Shown here one piece after another: positions 17,448 to 27,070 of a DNA stretch of 64,000 bases (the first letter of the stretch is position 1; each line of letters starts with the position of its first letter). The stretch lies in NCBI GenBank assembly GCA_949289215.1, contig CASENC010000011.1, forward strand, positions 17,816-81,815, read 5' to 3'. Source of the DNA: an uncultured Bacteroidales bacterium. Lineage in GTDB: Bacteria > Bacteroidota > Bacteroidia > Bacteroidales > Muribaculaceae. The notes under the pieces are model-generated. The model ran no database searches. It saw only the letters and a program-made list of their open reading frames with translations, and was not told where the DNA came from. The translations under genes were made by a program, and so were the position numbers.

Positions 17448-19970
17448 ATGGAAAAAGGTAACGAAGCACCGGCCGCAGGAGGCTTGGTGGCGTGGCTGAA
17501 AAGGTCGCAAGCTATATTTATTGTTATTGCCATAGTCGTGATGGCGGCAATTTCATTGTGCTATTTTTATCCCGACGCATTTGAGGGAAATGTGCTGCGC
17601 CAGCATGATATTGCTCAAGGGGTGGCAAACGGGCAGGAGGCAAAGATGTTTACTGCCGAAACCGGCGAGAAGACGTGGTGGACCAATTCTCTTTTTTCGG
17701 GAATGCCCATGTTCCAGATTGCACCGTCATATGGCAGCAGTGCATTGTTGTCATGGATTAACGACGTGTATGGGTTGTGGCTGCCGGCTCCGGCCAACTT
17801 CTTGTTTATGATGATGGTGGGTTTCTTCATCTTGATGCTTGCCTGCCGCGCAAGGTGGCACATAGCCCTTATAGGAGCCGTTGCATATGCTTTTTCCACT
17901 TATTTTATAATAATCATCGGTGCAGGGCATATATGGAAGTTTTGGACACTCACTTATGTTCCACCCACTATTGCGGGGATTATCTTGTGTTACCGCGGTC
18001 GGTATTTGGCCGGAGGGGCTGTTGCAGCACTGTTTGCCGCGATGCAAATTTCATCAAACCATCCGCAGATGTCCTATTACTTCTTGTTCCTCATTGCAGC
18101 CATGGCCATAGGTTACCTGGTAAAAGCTTGCCGTGAAAAGCAGGTAAAGCAGTGGGGCATTGCCACAGGCACGCTTGCCGTGGCTGCGGTGCTGGCCGTA
18201 CTGGCCAATTCGCCTAACCTGTATAATACTTATCAATATAGCAAGGAGACAATGCGTGGCGGACACTCCGAACTTGCCACGGCCACGCCGAATACCACCA
18301 AGGGAGGGCTTGACCGTGATTATATAACGGCTTGGAGTTACGGCAAATCGGAAACTTTCACGCTGCTTATTCCCAATGTGGACGGCGGTGCTACGCTGAA
18401 ACCTGTGGACGGCGGAAACAAGATGCTTACGCTTGCCGATACCGATGAGGCCAAACGCCTGTTTAACGATGGCAAGATTTCGGCACAGGATTACCAATAC
18501 CTGTCGCAGTTCCCGCAATACTTCGGCGACCAGCCCATGACCAACGGGCCTGTATATGTGGGCGCGCTGATTTTTGCTCTGTTCGTTGTGGGATGCATCA
18601 TCATCAAGGGGCCTGTGAAGTGGGCAATACTTATTGCCACACTGCTCACTGTGATGCTTTCATGGGGGCATAACATGATGTGGCTCACCGACTGGTTTAT
18701 CGATTACTTCCCCATGTACAATAAGTTCCGCACCGTGTCGAGCATACTCGTTGTGGCAGAGTTCACTATTCCGCTCATGGCCATGCTTGCATTGCAGAAG
18801 ATATTGTTTGACAAGGATTTGAAACCTTGGCAACGGACGGCAACATACGCCACGTTTGGCGCGTGCGCCTTTATTTGCCTCGTAGTATATTGGTTCCCGG
18901 GTATTTTCAACTTATATTCCGAGCAGGAACAAGGACTGCTTGCACAGGGTTTTGCGCAACAGTTGCCCACGCTGTTTGCCGCAATCGAAGAGGTGCGCTC
19001 GTCCATGATATCGGCCGACGCCATTCGCAGTTTCATAATAATCGCACTTGGTGCGGGAGTGATATTTGTGATGCAGGCAGGGAAAATAAAGCCCGGTGTT
19101 GCAGCAGCCCTTATAGGCGTGGTGGTGCTCATCGACCTATACACGGTGAATAAGCGTTACCTGAGCAGTGAATCGTTTACCAAGCCTGTGGTAAACGACC
19201 AAGAGCAATTCTTTGCCAAGCGACCTGTCGATGAGCAGATATTGCAAGACACAGCCATGAATTACCGTGTGCTCGATGTTCCGCTGTTTGAAGATGCCAT
19301 GCCATCGTATTACCATAAGTCGGTGGGAGGTTACCATGCCGCCAAGTTGACGCGCTACCAAGACCTGATGAGCTGCCAAATGGACTTCCGCAACAATCGT
19401 GTCAATTTCGATGTTTTGAATATGCTTAACACCAAGTATATAATCACGAGCGACACCGAGGCTTCGTTTAATCCCGAGGCATTGGGCAATGCTTGGTTTG
19501 TCGATAGTGTGTATTATGTTTCAACCCCTCGTGAGGAGATGAATTTCCTTGACAATTTCAATCCGGCAACCGGGGCTGTGGCCGACCGCAGGTTTGAGGC
19601 GGTTCTCGGCTCGACAGTTCCTGCCAAAATGCCGGGTGACACTATATTCGAGACTGCTTATGCGCCCAACAGGCTCACCTATCATGCCAATAGCCAAAAC
19701 GGCGGATTGGCTGTATTCTCGGAGGTATATTTCCCGTGGGGGTGGGAAGCGACCATCGACGGCGAACCGGCCGAGATAGGGCGTGTGAACTACGTGTTGC
19801 GTGCGTTGCACATTCCGGCAGGCAGCCATACCATCGATTTCAGTTTTGAGCCTCAATCGGTTACGGTGACCGAGACGCTTGCCTATATTTCCATAATTCT
19901 TATTTATGTGGCTGTGGTTGCGGCTGTCGCCACGGGAATCTTAAAATACCGCAAGCAATGGGCAAATTGA
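17448..19970 (+). CDS. YfhO family membrane protein
   Basis: 840 residues with about a dozen membrane segments in the first 600 or so residues, then a periplasmic-side beta domain (residues about 600-800). Typical blocks: QHDIAQGVANGQEAKMF, the WWTNSLFSGMPMFQIAPSY loop, SNHPQMSYYFL and near the end FSEVYFPWGWEATIDGEPA. YfhO proteins are GT-C-like; the Bacillus member helps glycosylate lipoteichoic acid. In a Gram-negative the acceptor must differ and is unknown. The next gene overlaps by 13 bp. Confidence 0.88.
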   Translation: MEKGNEAPAAGGLVAWLKRSQAIFIVIAIVVMAAISLCYFYPDAFEGNVLRQHDIAQGVANGQEAKMFTAETGEKTWWTNSLFSGMPMFQIAPSYGSSALLSWINDVYGLWLPAPANFLFMMMVGFFILMLACRARWHIALIGAVAYAFSTYFIIIIGAGHIWKFWTLTYVPPTIAGIILCYRGRYLAGGAVAALFAAMQISSNHPQMSYYFLFLIAAMAIGYLVKACREKQVKQWGIATGTLAVAAVLAVLANSPNLYNTYQYSKETMRGGHSELATATPNTTKGGLDRDYITAWSYGKSETFTLLIPNVDGGATLKPVDGGNKMLTLADTDEAKRLFNDGKISAQDYQYLSQFPQYFGDQPMTNGPVYVGALIFALFVVGCIIIKGPVKWAILIATLLTVMLSWGHNMMWLTDWFIDYFPMYNKFRTVSSILVVAEFTIPLMAMLALQKILFDKDLKPWQRTATYATFGACAFICLVVYWFPGIFNLYSEQEQGLLAQGFAQQLPTLFAAIEEVRSSMISADAIRSFIIIALGAGVIFVMQAGKIKPGVAAALIGVVVLIDLYTVNKRYLSSESFTKPVVNDQEQFFAKRPVDEQILQDTAMNYRVLDVPLFEDAMPSYYHKSVGGYHAAKLTRYQDLMSCQMDFRNNRVNFDVLNMLNTKYIITSDTEASFNPEALGNAWFVDSVYYVSTPREEMNFLDNFNPATGAVADRRFEAVLGSTVPAKMPGDTIFETAYAPNRLTYHANSQNGGLAVFSEVYFPWGWEATIDGEPAEIGRVNYVLRALHIPAGSHTIDFSFEPQSVTVTETLAYISIILIYVAVVAAVATGILKYRKQWAN

Positions 19971-20680
19971 AACACATAGGTTCGGCTCTGTCGCGCTACC
20001 AAACCGGCAAGGGCTTTGGCGTACATTCGCCATTTGCATTCGGGTTCATTACCGACGTGCTTGACGAAAAATACGGGTATTACAGCTATGAACGGTTGCA
20101 ACAGATGCGGTTATCGGTGGTGGAGCGCACGCGTGTGCTGCAAGGTTACAAGCCGCGTGTGATTTCGATAAGCGAGGCCGCTGCGCTGTTCCGTGTTGCC
20201 AATCATTATAATCCTGCACTGTTTTTATCGATAGGCAGCAGCTATGGTGTGGCTGTTGCGAGCCTGCTCATGGTGTCGAGCCGAAGCAGTGCAGTGGTTT
20301 ACGACCCTGCCGTTACCGACAATGCGGCTGCCTGTGAAGTGCTTGACGAATACAAGGGTCGCATAATCGACCATGCCGGGTTGCAAGCTGCCGTTGCCGA
20401 TTATGAAAAACGGCTCGGAGGCGATGATTGCCGTTTTGTAGTGATAAACAACATTGCCGATGATGATGCGAACGCTGCCGCGGGTTTGATAGATGCGTTG
20501 GTGGCGGAAACCGGCGTGGTGGTGTTACGCAATATCGATTCGTCGCGTTGTATGTCATCGTTGTGGAAACGGTGCAGAGAGGCAATGACGTATGGCATGA
20601 CTTTCACCAACGAGAAGATGGCAGTAATAGTTATTAATCCCAAGCTACCCCGCCAGGATTTCGCCATTTGGCTGTCATAG
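19958..20680 (+). CDS. Class I methyltransferase-like protein
   Basis: 240 residues. A Rossmann-type glycine loop LFLSIGSSYGVAVASLLMV (about residues 88-106) is followed by SSAVVYDPA, the usual place of the acidic SAM-ribose residue. N-terminal FGVHSPFAFGFITDVLDEKYGYYSYE is a block I associate with Bacteroidales proteins annotated as SAM-dependent methyltransferases. Substrate unknown. It overlaps the YfhO gene by 13 bp and ends 91 bp before lrgA, separated by its own promoter. Confidence 0.6.
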   Translation: MGKLKHIGSALSRYQTGKGFGVHSPFAFGFITDVLDEKYGYYSYERLQQMRLSVVERTRVLQGYKPRVISISEAAALFRVANHYNPALFLSIGSSYGVAVASLLMVSSRSSAVVYDPAVTDNAAACEVLDEYKGRIIDHAGLQAAVADYEKRLGGDDCRFVVINNIADDDANAAAGLIDALVAETGVVVLRNIDSSRCMSSLWKRCREAMTYGMTFTNEKMAVIVINPKLPRQDFAIWLS

Positions 20681-20734
20681 AAGATAATCGATAAAAAATC
20701 TGTCTTTTTATATTTCTTGTCTGAAAATTACGGC

Positions 20735-20742
20735 TAACTTTG
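20735..20742 (+). promoter_or_regulatory. -7 box of lrgA
   Basis: TAACTTTG matches TAnnTTTG, 30 bp before the lrgA ATG. The -33 region is weak (TTG about 15 bp upstream). Confidence 0.5.
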
Positions 20743-20771
20743 CGCCTGGTTTTTAGAAAGATTGTTTTTTT

Positions 20772-21137
20772 ATGGTTATTCAATGCGCAATCATCTTCGG
20801 GTGCCTTGCACTCGGAGAACTTGTAGTGTGGCTCACAGGCATAAAATTGCCTTCGAGCATGATAGGAATGTTGTTGCTTACGGCCTTGTTGCACTTTCGC
20901 GTAATTCGCCTTGAACAGGTTGAGGGCATGGCCAATTTCCTGGTTAAAAATCTTGGATTCTTTTTTGTTCCGGCGGCGGTGTCGCTCATGCTGTTTTTCG
21001 ACATCATTCGTGCCCAGTGGATTCCCATTTTGCTGGCTTCGGCACTAAGCACCATGCTTGTGATAGTTGTCACCGGCTGGGTTCACCAACTTATGCGTAA
21101 GCTCGTGGGAGGGGGCAACCATGGAATATCTAAATAA
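20772..21137 (+). CDS. lrgA: CidA/LrgA family membrane protein
   Basis: 121 residues with four membrane helices. Family marks: LPSSMIGMLLLTALL (about 27-41) and NLGFFFVPAAVSLM (about 59-72). LrgA is holin-like and works with LrgB; in Firmicutes the pair modulates murein hydrolase activity or exports small metabolites such as pyruvate. lrgB begins before this gene ends (17-bp overlap). No LytTR-type regulator is directly attached, but a membrane LytTR gene lies 4 kb downstream. Confidence 0.9.
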   Translation: MVIQCAIIFGCLALGELVVWLTGIKLPSSMIGMLLLTALLHFRVIRLEQVEGMANFLVKNLGFFFVPAAVSLMLFFDIIRAQWIPILLASALSTMLVIVVTGWVHQLMRKLVGGGNHGISK

Positions 21138-21816
21138 TATGTATTTCTTGCTGGCATTGACATTCATTGTATATGCCGCAAGCCAGATTTTGCAGTTACG
21201 CACCGGGTGGACTATTCTCAATCCAATACTTGTGTCGGCCGTGGTGCTTATTGCTTTCCTTAAAATCACAGGCGTGAGCATCGAAACTTATAACGAGGGT
21301 GGCCGCCTGATAGAATTTTGGTTGAAACCTGCCGTTGTCGCACTTGGTGTTCCGCTATACAAGGAATTGTCGGCTATCCGCAAGCAATTATTGCCGTTGC
21401 TCATGTCGGAACTTGCCGGTTGCGTGGTGGGCATTATTTCGGTAGTGCTTGTGGCGAGGTTGCTTGGTGCCACGCAAGATGTGGTGCTGTCGCTCGCGGC
21501 CAAGTCGGTTACCACACCTATTGCCATGGAAGTGACTCGTGCAGTGGGGGGCATACCGTCGCTTACAGCCGCGGTAGTGATATGCGTAGGCATATTCGGC
21601 GGAATGACGGGATTCCGCGTGATGAAGCTCACACACATCGGTTCGCCCATAGCTCAAGGATTGTCGATGGGTACGGCAGCCCATGCCATGGGTACGTCAA
21701 GAGCCATGGACGTGAGCGGCAAGTATGGTGCGTTTGCGAGCCTTGGGCTTACCATCAATGGCATATTCACCGCGTTATTGACGCCGACAATTCTTGATTT
21801 GATGGGTATGCTTTAA
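21121..21816 (+). CDS. lrgB: CidB/LrgB family membrane protein
   Basis: 231 residues, seven or eight membrane segments. Family blocks include FLKITGVSIETYNEGGR, LKPAVVALGVPLYKEL, AAKSVTTPIAMEV and GMTGFRVMKL, with an AHAMGTSRA loop near residue 195. The ATG at 21121 is chosen because a strong purine tract (GGGAGGGGGCAACC) lies just before it; an in-frame start at 21067 would extend deeper into lrgA. Acts with LrgA in the inner membrane. Ends 4 bp from the convergent polA. Confidence 0.9.
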   Translation: MEYLNNMYFLLALTFIVYAASQILQLRTGWTILNPILVSAVVLIAFLKITGVSIETYNEGGRLIEFWLKPAVVALGVPLYKELSAIRKQLLPLLMSELAGCVVGIISVVLVARLLGATQDVVLSLAAKSVTTPIAMEVTRAVGGIPSLTAAVVICVGIFGGMTGFRVMKLTHIGSPIAQGLSMGTAAHAMGTSRAMDVSGKYGAFASLGLTINGIFTALLTPTILDLMGML

Positions 21817-21819
21817 TTC

Positions 21820-24588
21820 TTAATGCGCATCGAGCCAATTGTCGGCAACACCGCACGAGGCCGTGAGGGGAACTCGTCCACGGTAAGCATTCTCCATTTC
21901 GGCCTTGACTATTTCACGCACACGGTCGATTTCTTCGGGTACTACGTCAAAGTTCAATTCATCATGCACCTGCATTATCATCTTTGACTGCAAGCCTTCT
22001 TGCTTAAAGCGCCGGTATATGCGTATCATGGCAATCTTGATGATATCGGCAGCAGTGCCTTGTATGGGAGCATTAATGGCGTTCCGTTCCGAAAAACTGC
22101 GTAAATTACCGTTACGCGAGTTGATGTCGGGCAATACCCTGCGGCGGCCGTAAAGCGTCGATACATACCCTTTGTCGTGGGCATGGGCAATGCTTTCGTC
22201 GATATAACGGCGCACTCCGGGGAACGTGGCAAAATAGCCATCGATGAGCATTGTGGCCTCGGCCCGTGGAATTTCGAGCCGTTCAGACAATCCGAACGCC
22301 GAAATACCATAAAGGATGCCGAAATTGGCCGTTTTAGCTTTACGTCGTTGATCGGGCGTTACCTTTTCTATCGGCTCATGATATATTTTTGCTGCCGTGA
22401 GGGCATGAATATCTTCACCGGCAAGAAAGGCGTTGACCATGGTCTCATCACCGCTCATGTCGGCCACAAGTCGCAATTCGATTTGTGAATAATCGGCCGA
22501 AAAAAACAAGTTGCCGCGAGCAGGGATGAAAGCCTTGCGTATCTCACGCCCCTCCTCATTCCTAACCGGAATATTCTGTATGTTTGGATTTGCCGACGAC
22601 AACCGTCCTGTTGCAGTAACCGTCTGATTATACGTGGTGTGTATCCGGCCTGTCACAGGATTGATAAGCAGCGGCAACGCATTGACATAAGTCGAAAGTA
22701 ACTTGCGGATACCGCGCAATTCAAGTATTTTTCCCACTATCGGGTGCCGGTCTTTCAATTTAGCCAACACCTCTTCGGTCGTCGAATACTGTCCTTTGCG
22801 CGTTTTCTTGGCCTTAGGGTCAAGCCCGAGTTGGCCGAATATCACTTCTCCCACCTGGGCAGGCGAACTCGTATTGAATGGCACACCGGCAAGTTTCACA
22901 CACTCGGCTTCAAGTATATCCATCTTCTGCGTAAGTTCCCGTGAATACTCGTTAAGAGCCTTCACGTCAATTCTCACACCTGCCATCTCCATGCTTGCAA
23001 GCACCTCGATAAGCGGGAACTCGATGTCGCACAACAATCGCTGCATCTCCATCTGTTCAATTCTTGCTTGCAGCAAGGGTTTAAGGCGCAAAGCATAGTC
23101 GGCGTGCTCGCACACATATCCGCAAAGCTCCGACGGCGTGAGCTGCGACACTTCACGATAATTTTTTCCCTTAGGTCCGGTCAACGACTCAAGCGGCGTG
23201 GCTTCCACGCCAAGCATTGTTTCGGCAAGCCGGGCAATGGAATGATTGGCAACCTCGGGTTGAAGCAAGTAATGCGCCACCGATGTATCATAATATTTTC
23301 CCGATGGCAATTCCACTCCCAAGCCATGCAACATTATGATGTCGCGCTTCACATCGCCGCTAACCACAGTTGCGCATTTGCCCGATATTTCATTCAACAT
23401 TGCAGCAACAGCCGCGACATTATCACTTTTTACCGGAATATAAATTGCTTTACCTTCATCATATGCGACCGATATTCCAAGCAACCGCGAACGCATAGGT
23501 TCGTCACCCGACATGATTGTGGCAAATCCTATTTCGCCACCGGCAGGCACCATTGCCGCCACAGTTGCGACATCATCGGCAACGCGGTAATCGGTGGCAA
23601 CAAGTTGCGGGAGTGCTGTGTCATCGTCATCAAACAGCGACCGCTGTGCCGATTGCGGCTTCACCGTTGCTGCCACAGGTTGGCTGTTAACCGCTGCAGC
23701 GACTGTCGCATCTTTTCCCAATATTCGGGAAATCAAAGTCTTAAATTCAAGCTTTTCAAACACCGCTTTCAGCGCAGCTGCATCAATCGTGCTGCGGCGC
23801 AATTGTTCCTCGTCAAAATCTACAGGCACATCGGTCTTGATTGTCGCAAGGAATTTCGAGAATCGTATCTGCTCGGCATTGGCCTCAACCTTGGTTTTCA
23901 ACGCACCTTTCAAGGCCGAAGTATTTTCAAGCAATCCCTCGACCGACCCGAATTGCTTTATAAGTTTTATGGCAGTCACCTGCCCTACCCCCGGGCAACC
24001 CGGAATATTGTCCACCTTGTCGCCCATCAGCGCAAGAATATCTATTACCTGCTCGGGACGTTCTATTTCATACTTGGCACAAACCTCCTTCACGCCGCGC
24101 ACTTCAAAATCGCTCCCACGCCATCCCGGTTTGAAAATAAACGTGTTCTCGCCAACCAGCTGCCCATAATCTTTGTCGGGAGTCATCATAAATGTCGTAA
24201 ACCCGTTGGCCGAAGCCTTCCGCGCAAGAGTACCTATAACGTCGTCGGCTTCATACCCCTGCACTTCGATTACCGGAATGCGGTAAGCCTGCAATATCTC
24301 CTTGATATAGGGCACGGCAATTTTTATATCCTCAGGAGTAGCCTCCCGCTCGGCCTTATAGGCTTCATAGGCTTCGTGACGGAAAGTAGGACCCGGAGGG
24401 TCGAAACACACGGCTATGTGAGTTGGATTTTCCTTTGTCAGCACCTCTTGCAGGGTGTTGACAAATCCGAAAATGGCCGAAGTGTTCATGCCGTTTGAAG
24501 CGATGCGCGGCGACTGCGCCAGTGCGTAGTAAGCCCTGAAAATCAAGGCGTATGCGTCGAGCAGGAAAAGACGTTTTTGTTCCATCAT
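21820..24588 (-). CDS. polA: DNA polymerase I
   Basis: 922 residues from the ATG at 24588 (the next codon is also ATG). N-terminal 5' nuclease (LLDAYALIFRAYYAL, CFDPPGPTFRHE, GYEADDVIGTLA, MTPDKDYGQLV). The central proofreading domain is degenerate: the Exo I DxE site reads IGFATIMSGD and Exo II has GDVKRDIIML in place of N-x3-(F/Y)D. The polymerase domain is intact (FSADYSQIELR, RRKAKTANFGILYGIS, QVHDELNFDV). It should repair gaps and remove RNA primers without strong 3'-5' proofreading. A GTG start at 24627 would add 13 poorly conserved residues. Convergent with lrgB. Confidence 0.95.
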   Translation of the reverse strand: MMEQKRLFLLDAYALIFRAYYALAQSPRIASNGMNTSAIFGFVNTLQEVLTKENPTHIAVCFDPPGPTFRHEAYEAYKAEREATPEDIKIAVPYIKEILQAYRIPVIEVQGYEADDVIGTLARKASANGFTTFMMTPDKDYGQLVGENTFIFKPGWRGSDFEVRGVKEVCAKYEIERPEQVIDILALMGDKVDNIPGCPGVGQVTAIKLIKQFGSVEGLLENTSALKGALKTKVEANAEQIRFSKFLATIKTDVPVDFDEEQLRRSTIDAAALKAVFEKLEFKTLISRILGKDATVAAAVNSQPVAATVKPQSAQRSLFDDDDTALPQLVATDYRVADDVATVAAMVPAGGEIGFATIMSGDEPMRSRLLGISVAYDEGKAIYIPVKSDNVAAVAAMLNEISGKCATVVSGDVKRDIIMLHGLGVELPSGKYYDTSVAHYLLQPEVANHSIARLAETMLGVEATPLESLTGPKGKNYREVSQLTPSELCGYVCEHADYALRLKPLLQARIEQMEMQRLLCDIEFPLIEVLASMEMAGVRIDVKALNEYSRELTQKMDILEAECVKLAGVPFNTSSPAQVGEVIFGQLGLDPKAKKTRKGQYSTTEEVLAKLKDRHPIVGKILELRGIRKLLSTYVNALPLLINPVTGRIHTTYNQTVTATGRLSSANPNIQNIPVRNEEGREIRKAFIPARGNLFFSADYSQIELRLVADMSGDETMVNAFLAGEDIHALTAAKIYHEPIEKVTPDQRRKAKTANFGILYGISAFGLSERLEIPRAEATMLIDGYFATFPGVRRYIDESIAHAHDKGYVSTLYGRRRVLPDINSRNGNLRSFSERNAINAPIQGTAADIIKIAMIRIYRRFKQEGLQSKMIMQVHDELNFDVVPEEIDRVREIVKAEMENAYRGRVPLTASCGVADNWLDAH

Positions 24589-24743
24589 GCTATGCGGTGT
24601 TACAGTTTCAAGCCATAAAATTAACACATTTCTCCCACACCGCCGTCAATTGCCCCCGTTTTTTCTTGATTATAAGTGTGAGACTTAACACAACCATTAA
24701 TTTCTTTTATTGAATTATTATACATTTACTAAAAAGTGTTGCT

Positions 24744-24751
24744 TATTTTTG
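24744..24751 (+). promoter_or_regulatory. -7 box of the LytTR-MATE operon
   Basis: TATTTTTG matches TAnnTTTG and lies 25 bp before the ATG; the -33 region is not clear. Confidence 0.45.
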
Positions 24752-24776
24752 TGCCTTGAATTAAGACACGATTATC

Positions 24777-25685
24777 ATGACAGTTTTCAGAGAACGCTTT
24801 TGCGCATTGCGCAGGGAATTCAAGTCTCGCAGCGGATACGCGCTGATTTCGGCAATTACCGTAACCATAATTCTGCTGCTTGTGAGATATTCCGACATGC
24901 CTGAAGCCAATAAAAATGTAACACTCCCGGTCATTGCCTTTTATGCCATTGCCGCCATCATCGCACATATTATTACCGACGCAGTCGGTTACATTGCCAC
25001 AGGATTGAAGATGCAACGCATCATCTACTGGCAGGGTACTTTAAACTTAATTCTTGCCACTGCCGCCATGGGAACCATGTTTTATTACATCGACATGACT
25101 ACCCCCGGCCACACTTTCATATTCAGCGAAACTGCCGAACCGGAACCCTGGCAGGCCGTGGCCTGCAACTGCCTGCTCGCCGGCATTGCCACAACCATAA
25201 CCACGGCATTTGCCCGAGGCAGCGTGCGCAGACAAAAGTCATTGAACATAAAACGTGAATGTGAGGAAATCAACGCCTGCATAGAACAACGCAACGCCGC
25301 AAAAGCCGCTACAATGCAAGGCCCGATAATAATGAATCAAATAGTAACATTCCATACCGATGGCGACAAGCAGTTGGAAATTGCCGCATGCGACATGATT
25401 TATGCCCACAGACGTGACAACAAGCATACAATCGTTGCATACCGTTTTGGTGCAAAAACGTGCCGGACCGCACTCAACGACAGTATAACCGGCATAATGC
25501 AGGCTTTCGCCGATTACGGCCAAATAATGCGTTGCCACGGTGACTACATAGTCAACATAGAACGTATCTCTCACGCTGAGCCAGACAATGACGGATATGA
25601 GCTATACCTGCTTGGTACAAAACACACTGTACCCGTAACCGAGAAATACCGCAATGAAATATACAATGCACTGACCGACGAATGA
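24777..25685 (+). CDS. Membrane-anchored LytTR-type transcription regulator
   Basis: 302 residues. Four membrane helices (about residues 19-36, 45-70, 80-102 and 122-145) are followed by a coiled helical linker (about 150-182) and a C-terminal LytTR-like DNA-binding domain (about 190-295: AACDMIYAHRRDNKHTIVAY, MRCHGDYIVNIERI, YLLGTKHTVPVTEKYRNEI). Such proteins are one-component or receiver-less regulators whose DNA-binding half hangs from the membrane. The stop overlaps the start of the MATE transporter by 4 bp, so control of, or by, that exporter is plausible. The signal is unknown. Confidence 0.75.
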   Translation: MTVFRERFCALRREFKSRSGYALISAITVTIILLLVRYSDMPEANKNVTLPVIAFYAIAAIIAHIITDAVGYIATGLKMQRIIYWQGTLNLILATAAMGTMFYYIDMTTPGHTFIFSETAEPEPWQAVACNCLLAGIATTITTAFARGSVRRQKSLNIKRECEEINACIEQRNAAKAATMQGPIIMNQIVTFHTDGDKQLEIAACDMIYAHRRDNKHTIVAYRFGAKTCRTALNDSITGIMQAFADYGQIMRCHGDYIVNIERISHAEPDNDGYELYLLGTKHTVPVTEKYRNEIYNALTDE

Positions 25686-26992
25686 ACCGACGCATACTTG
25701 CCATAGCACTGCCTTCCATTGTCACCAACATCACCGTGCCGCTGCTGGGGCTTATCGACATCACCATAGCAGGCCACTTGGGGCGCACCGAATACATCGG
25801 GGCTATTGCCGTGGGAGCCATGATGTTCAACCTTATTTACTGGAACTTCGGTTTCCTGCGGATGGGCACGGCAGGCATGACGGCACAAGCCTTCGGACGC
25901 GGAGACCACAAAGGCGCGGCACACGTGCTACTTAGGGCTGTATCGCTGGCCGCGGCCATTGCCGCCGCAATACTGGTGCTGCAAGTGCCACTGCAATGGC
26001 TGCTGCTTGGCATGATTGACCCGTCGCTCGAAGTCACCGACCTTGCCAGGCAATATTTTTACGTATGCGTGTGGGGAGCACCGGCAATGCTAATCGACAT
26101 GGCTATAAAGGGATGGTTCATAGGTATGCAAGATTCCCGCACCCCCATGTTCATGGCAATAGGAATCAACGTGGCCAACCTTGTCATAAGCCTCACTGCC
26201 GTGTTTCTGTTCGACATGGGGTTCCGGGGAATCCCGGTTGGAACGGTCGCAGCCGAATATGCAGGCATGGCCTACGGTATTGCAGTCATAGTGCGCCGCC
26301 ACAGGCATCTGCTGCGCCACCTCAATCTGCGCCACACATTCGCAACAGGGGAGATGCGCCGTTTCTTCGGCATCAACTCCGACATATTCCTGCGCAGTGC
26401 CTGCCTTATGGCAGTAAACTTGTTTTTCGTGTCGGTGGGAGCCCGCAGCGGCGATATCACACTTGCAGTCAACGCGCTTATCATGCAGCTGTTCACGTTA
26501 TACTCCTACTTCATGGACGGATTCGCCTTCTCGGGCGAGGCATTGGCCGGACGATATGCCGGGGCGCACGACCGCACTAACCTATACAGTTGCATACGCC
26601 ACATCTTCGGCTGGGGAACCGGAGTGGCAGCCTTGTTCACCATGGCCTATACATTAGGTGCGGAATTCATCTTCGGCCTCATCACCGACAATGACGCCGT
26701 GGTGGCAGCCGCGCTGCAATACCACTGGTGGTGCGTGGTCATCCCTGTGGCCGGCATGGCAGGATTCGTGTGGGATGGCGTGTACATAGGCCTGACCGCC
26801 ACACGCGAAATGCTCATGACGATATTGCTGTCGTGCCTCACATTTTTCGCCCTGTATTTCGCCATGCCGCCCGGCATGGGCAACGACCGCCTGTGGCTGG
26901 CATTCGTTGCCTACCTTGCCATGCGCGGCATCAGCCAAACAGCAGTGTTCCGCTACCGCCTGTTAACCCGCATCAAGCAATGGAAAATGTGA
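25682..26992 (+). CDS. MATE family efflux transporter
   Basis: 436 residues, twelve membrane segments. The N-lobe shows LPSIVTNITVPLLGLIDITI, AGHLG and FLRMGTAGMTAQAFGRGD, typical of the DinF-like branch; the C-lobe shows NALIMQLFTLYSYFMDGFAFSGEALAGRY. MATE pumps export cationic drugs or metabolites by Na+ or H+ antiport. The 4-bp overlap with the membrane LytTR gene indicates one operon. Substrate unknown. A downstream TATATTTG starts a separate unit. Confidence 0.92.
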   Translation: MNRRILAIALPSIVTNITVPLLGLIDITIAGHLGRTEYIGAIAVGAMMFNLIYWNFGFLRMGTAGMTAQAFGRGDHKGAAHVLLRAVSLAAAIAAAILVLQVPLQWLLLGMIDPSLEVTDLARQYFYVCVWGAPAMLIDMAIKGWFIGMQDSRTPMFMAIGINVANLVISLTAVFLFDMGFRGIPVGTVAAEYAGMAYGIAVIVRRHRHLLRHLNLRHTFATGEMRRFFGINSDIFLRSACLMAVNLFFVSVGARSGDITLAVNALIMQLFTLYSYFMDGFAFSGEALAGRYAGAHDRTNLYSCIRHIFGWGTGVAALFTMAYTLGAEFIFGLITDNDAVVAAALQYHWWCVVIPVAGMAGFVWDGVYIGLTATREMLMTILLSCLTFFALYFAMPPGMGNDRLWLAFVAYLAMRGISQTAVFRYRLLTRIKQWKM

Positions 26993-27031
26993 TTTTTGCC
27001 ACAAAAACTGCATTTTTTATTACAAAACGGC

Positions 27032-27039
27032 TATATTTG
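27032..27039 (+). promoter_or_regulatory. -7 box of the small lipoprotein gene
   Basis: TATATTTG matches TAnnTTTG, 32 bp before the preferred GTG start. Its position rules out starts upstream of about 27045. Confidence 0.5.
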
Positions 27040-27070
27040 CACTATTGTTAAATTTCAATTGGTTACGACT

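Noticed and set aside
23068-24498. 476-codon plus-strand frame inside polA
   Set aside because: polA motifs are unambiguous on the other strand; the frame is low-complexity and lacks a ribosome site.
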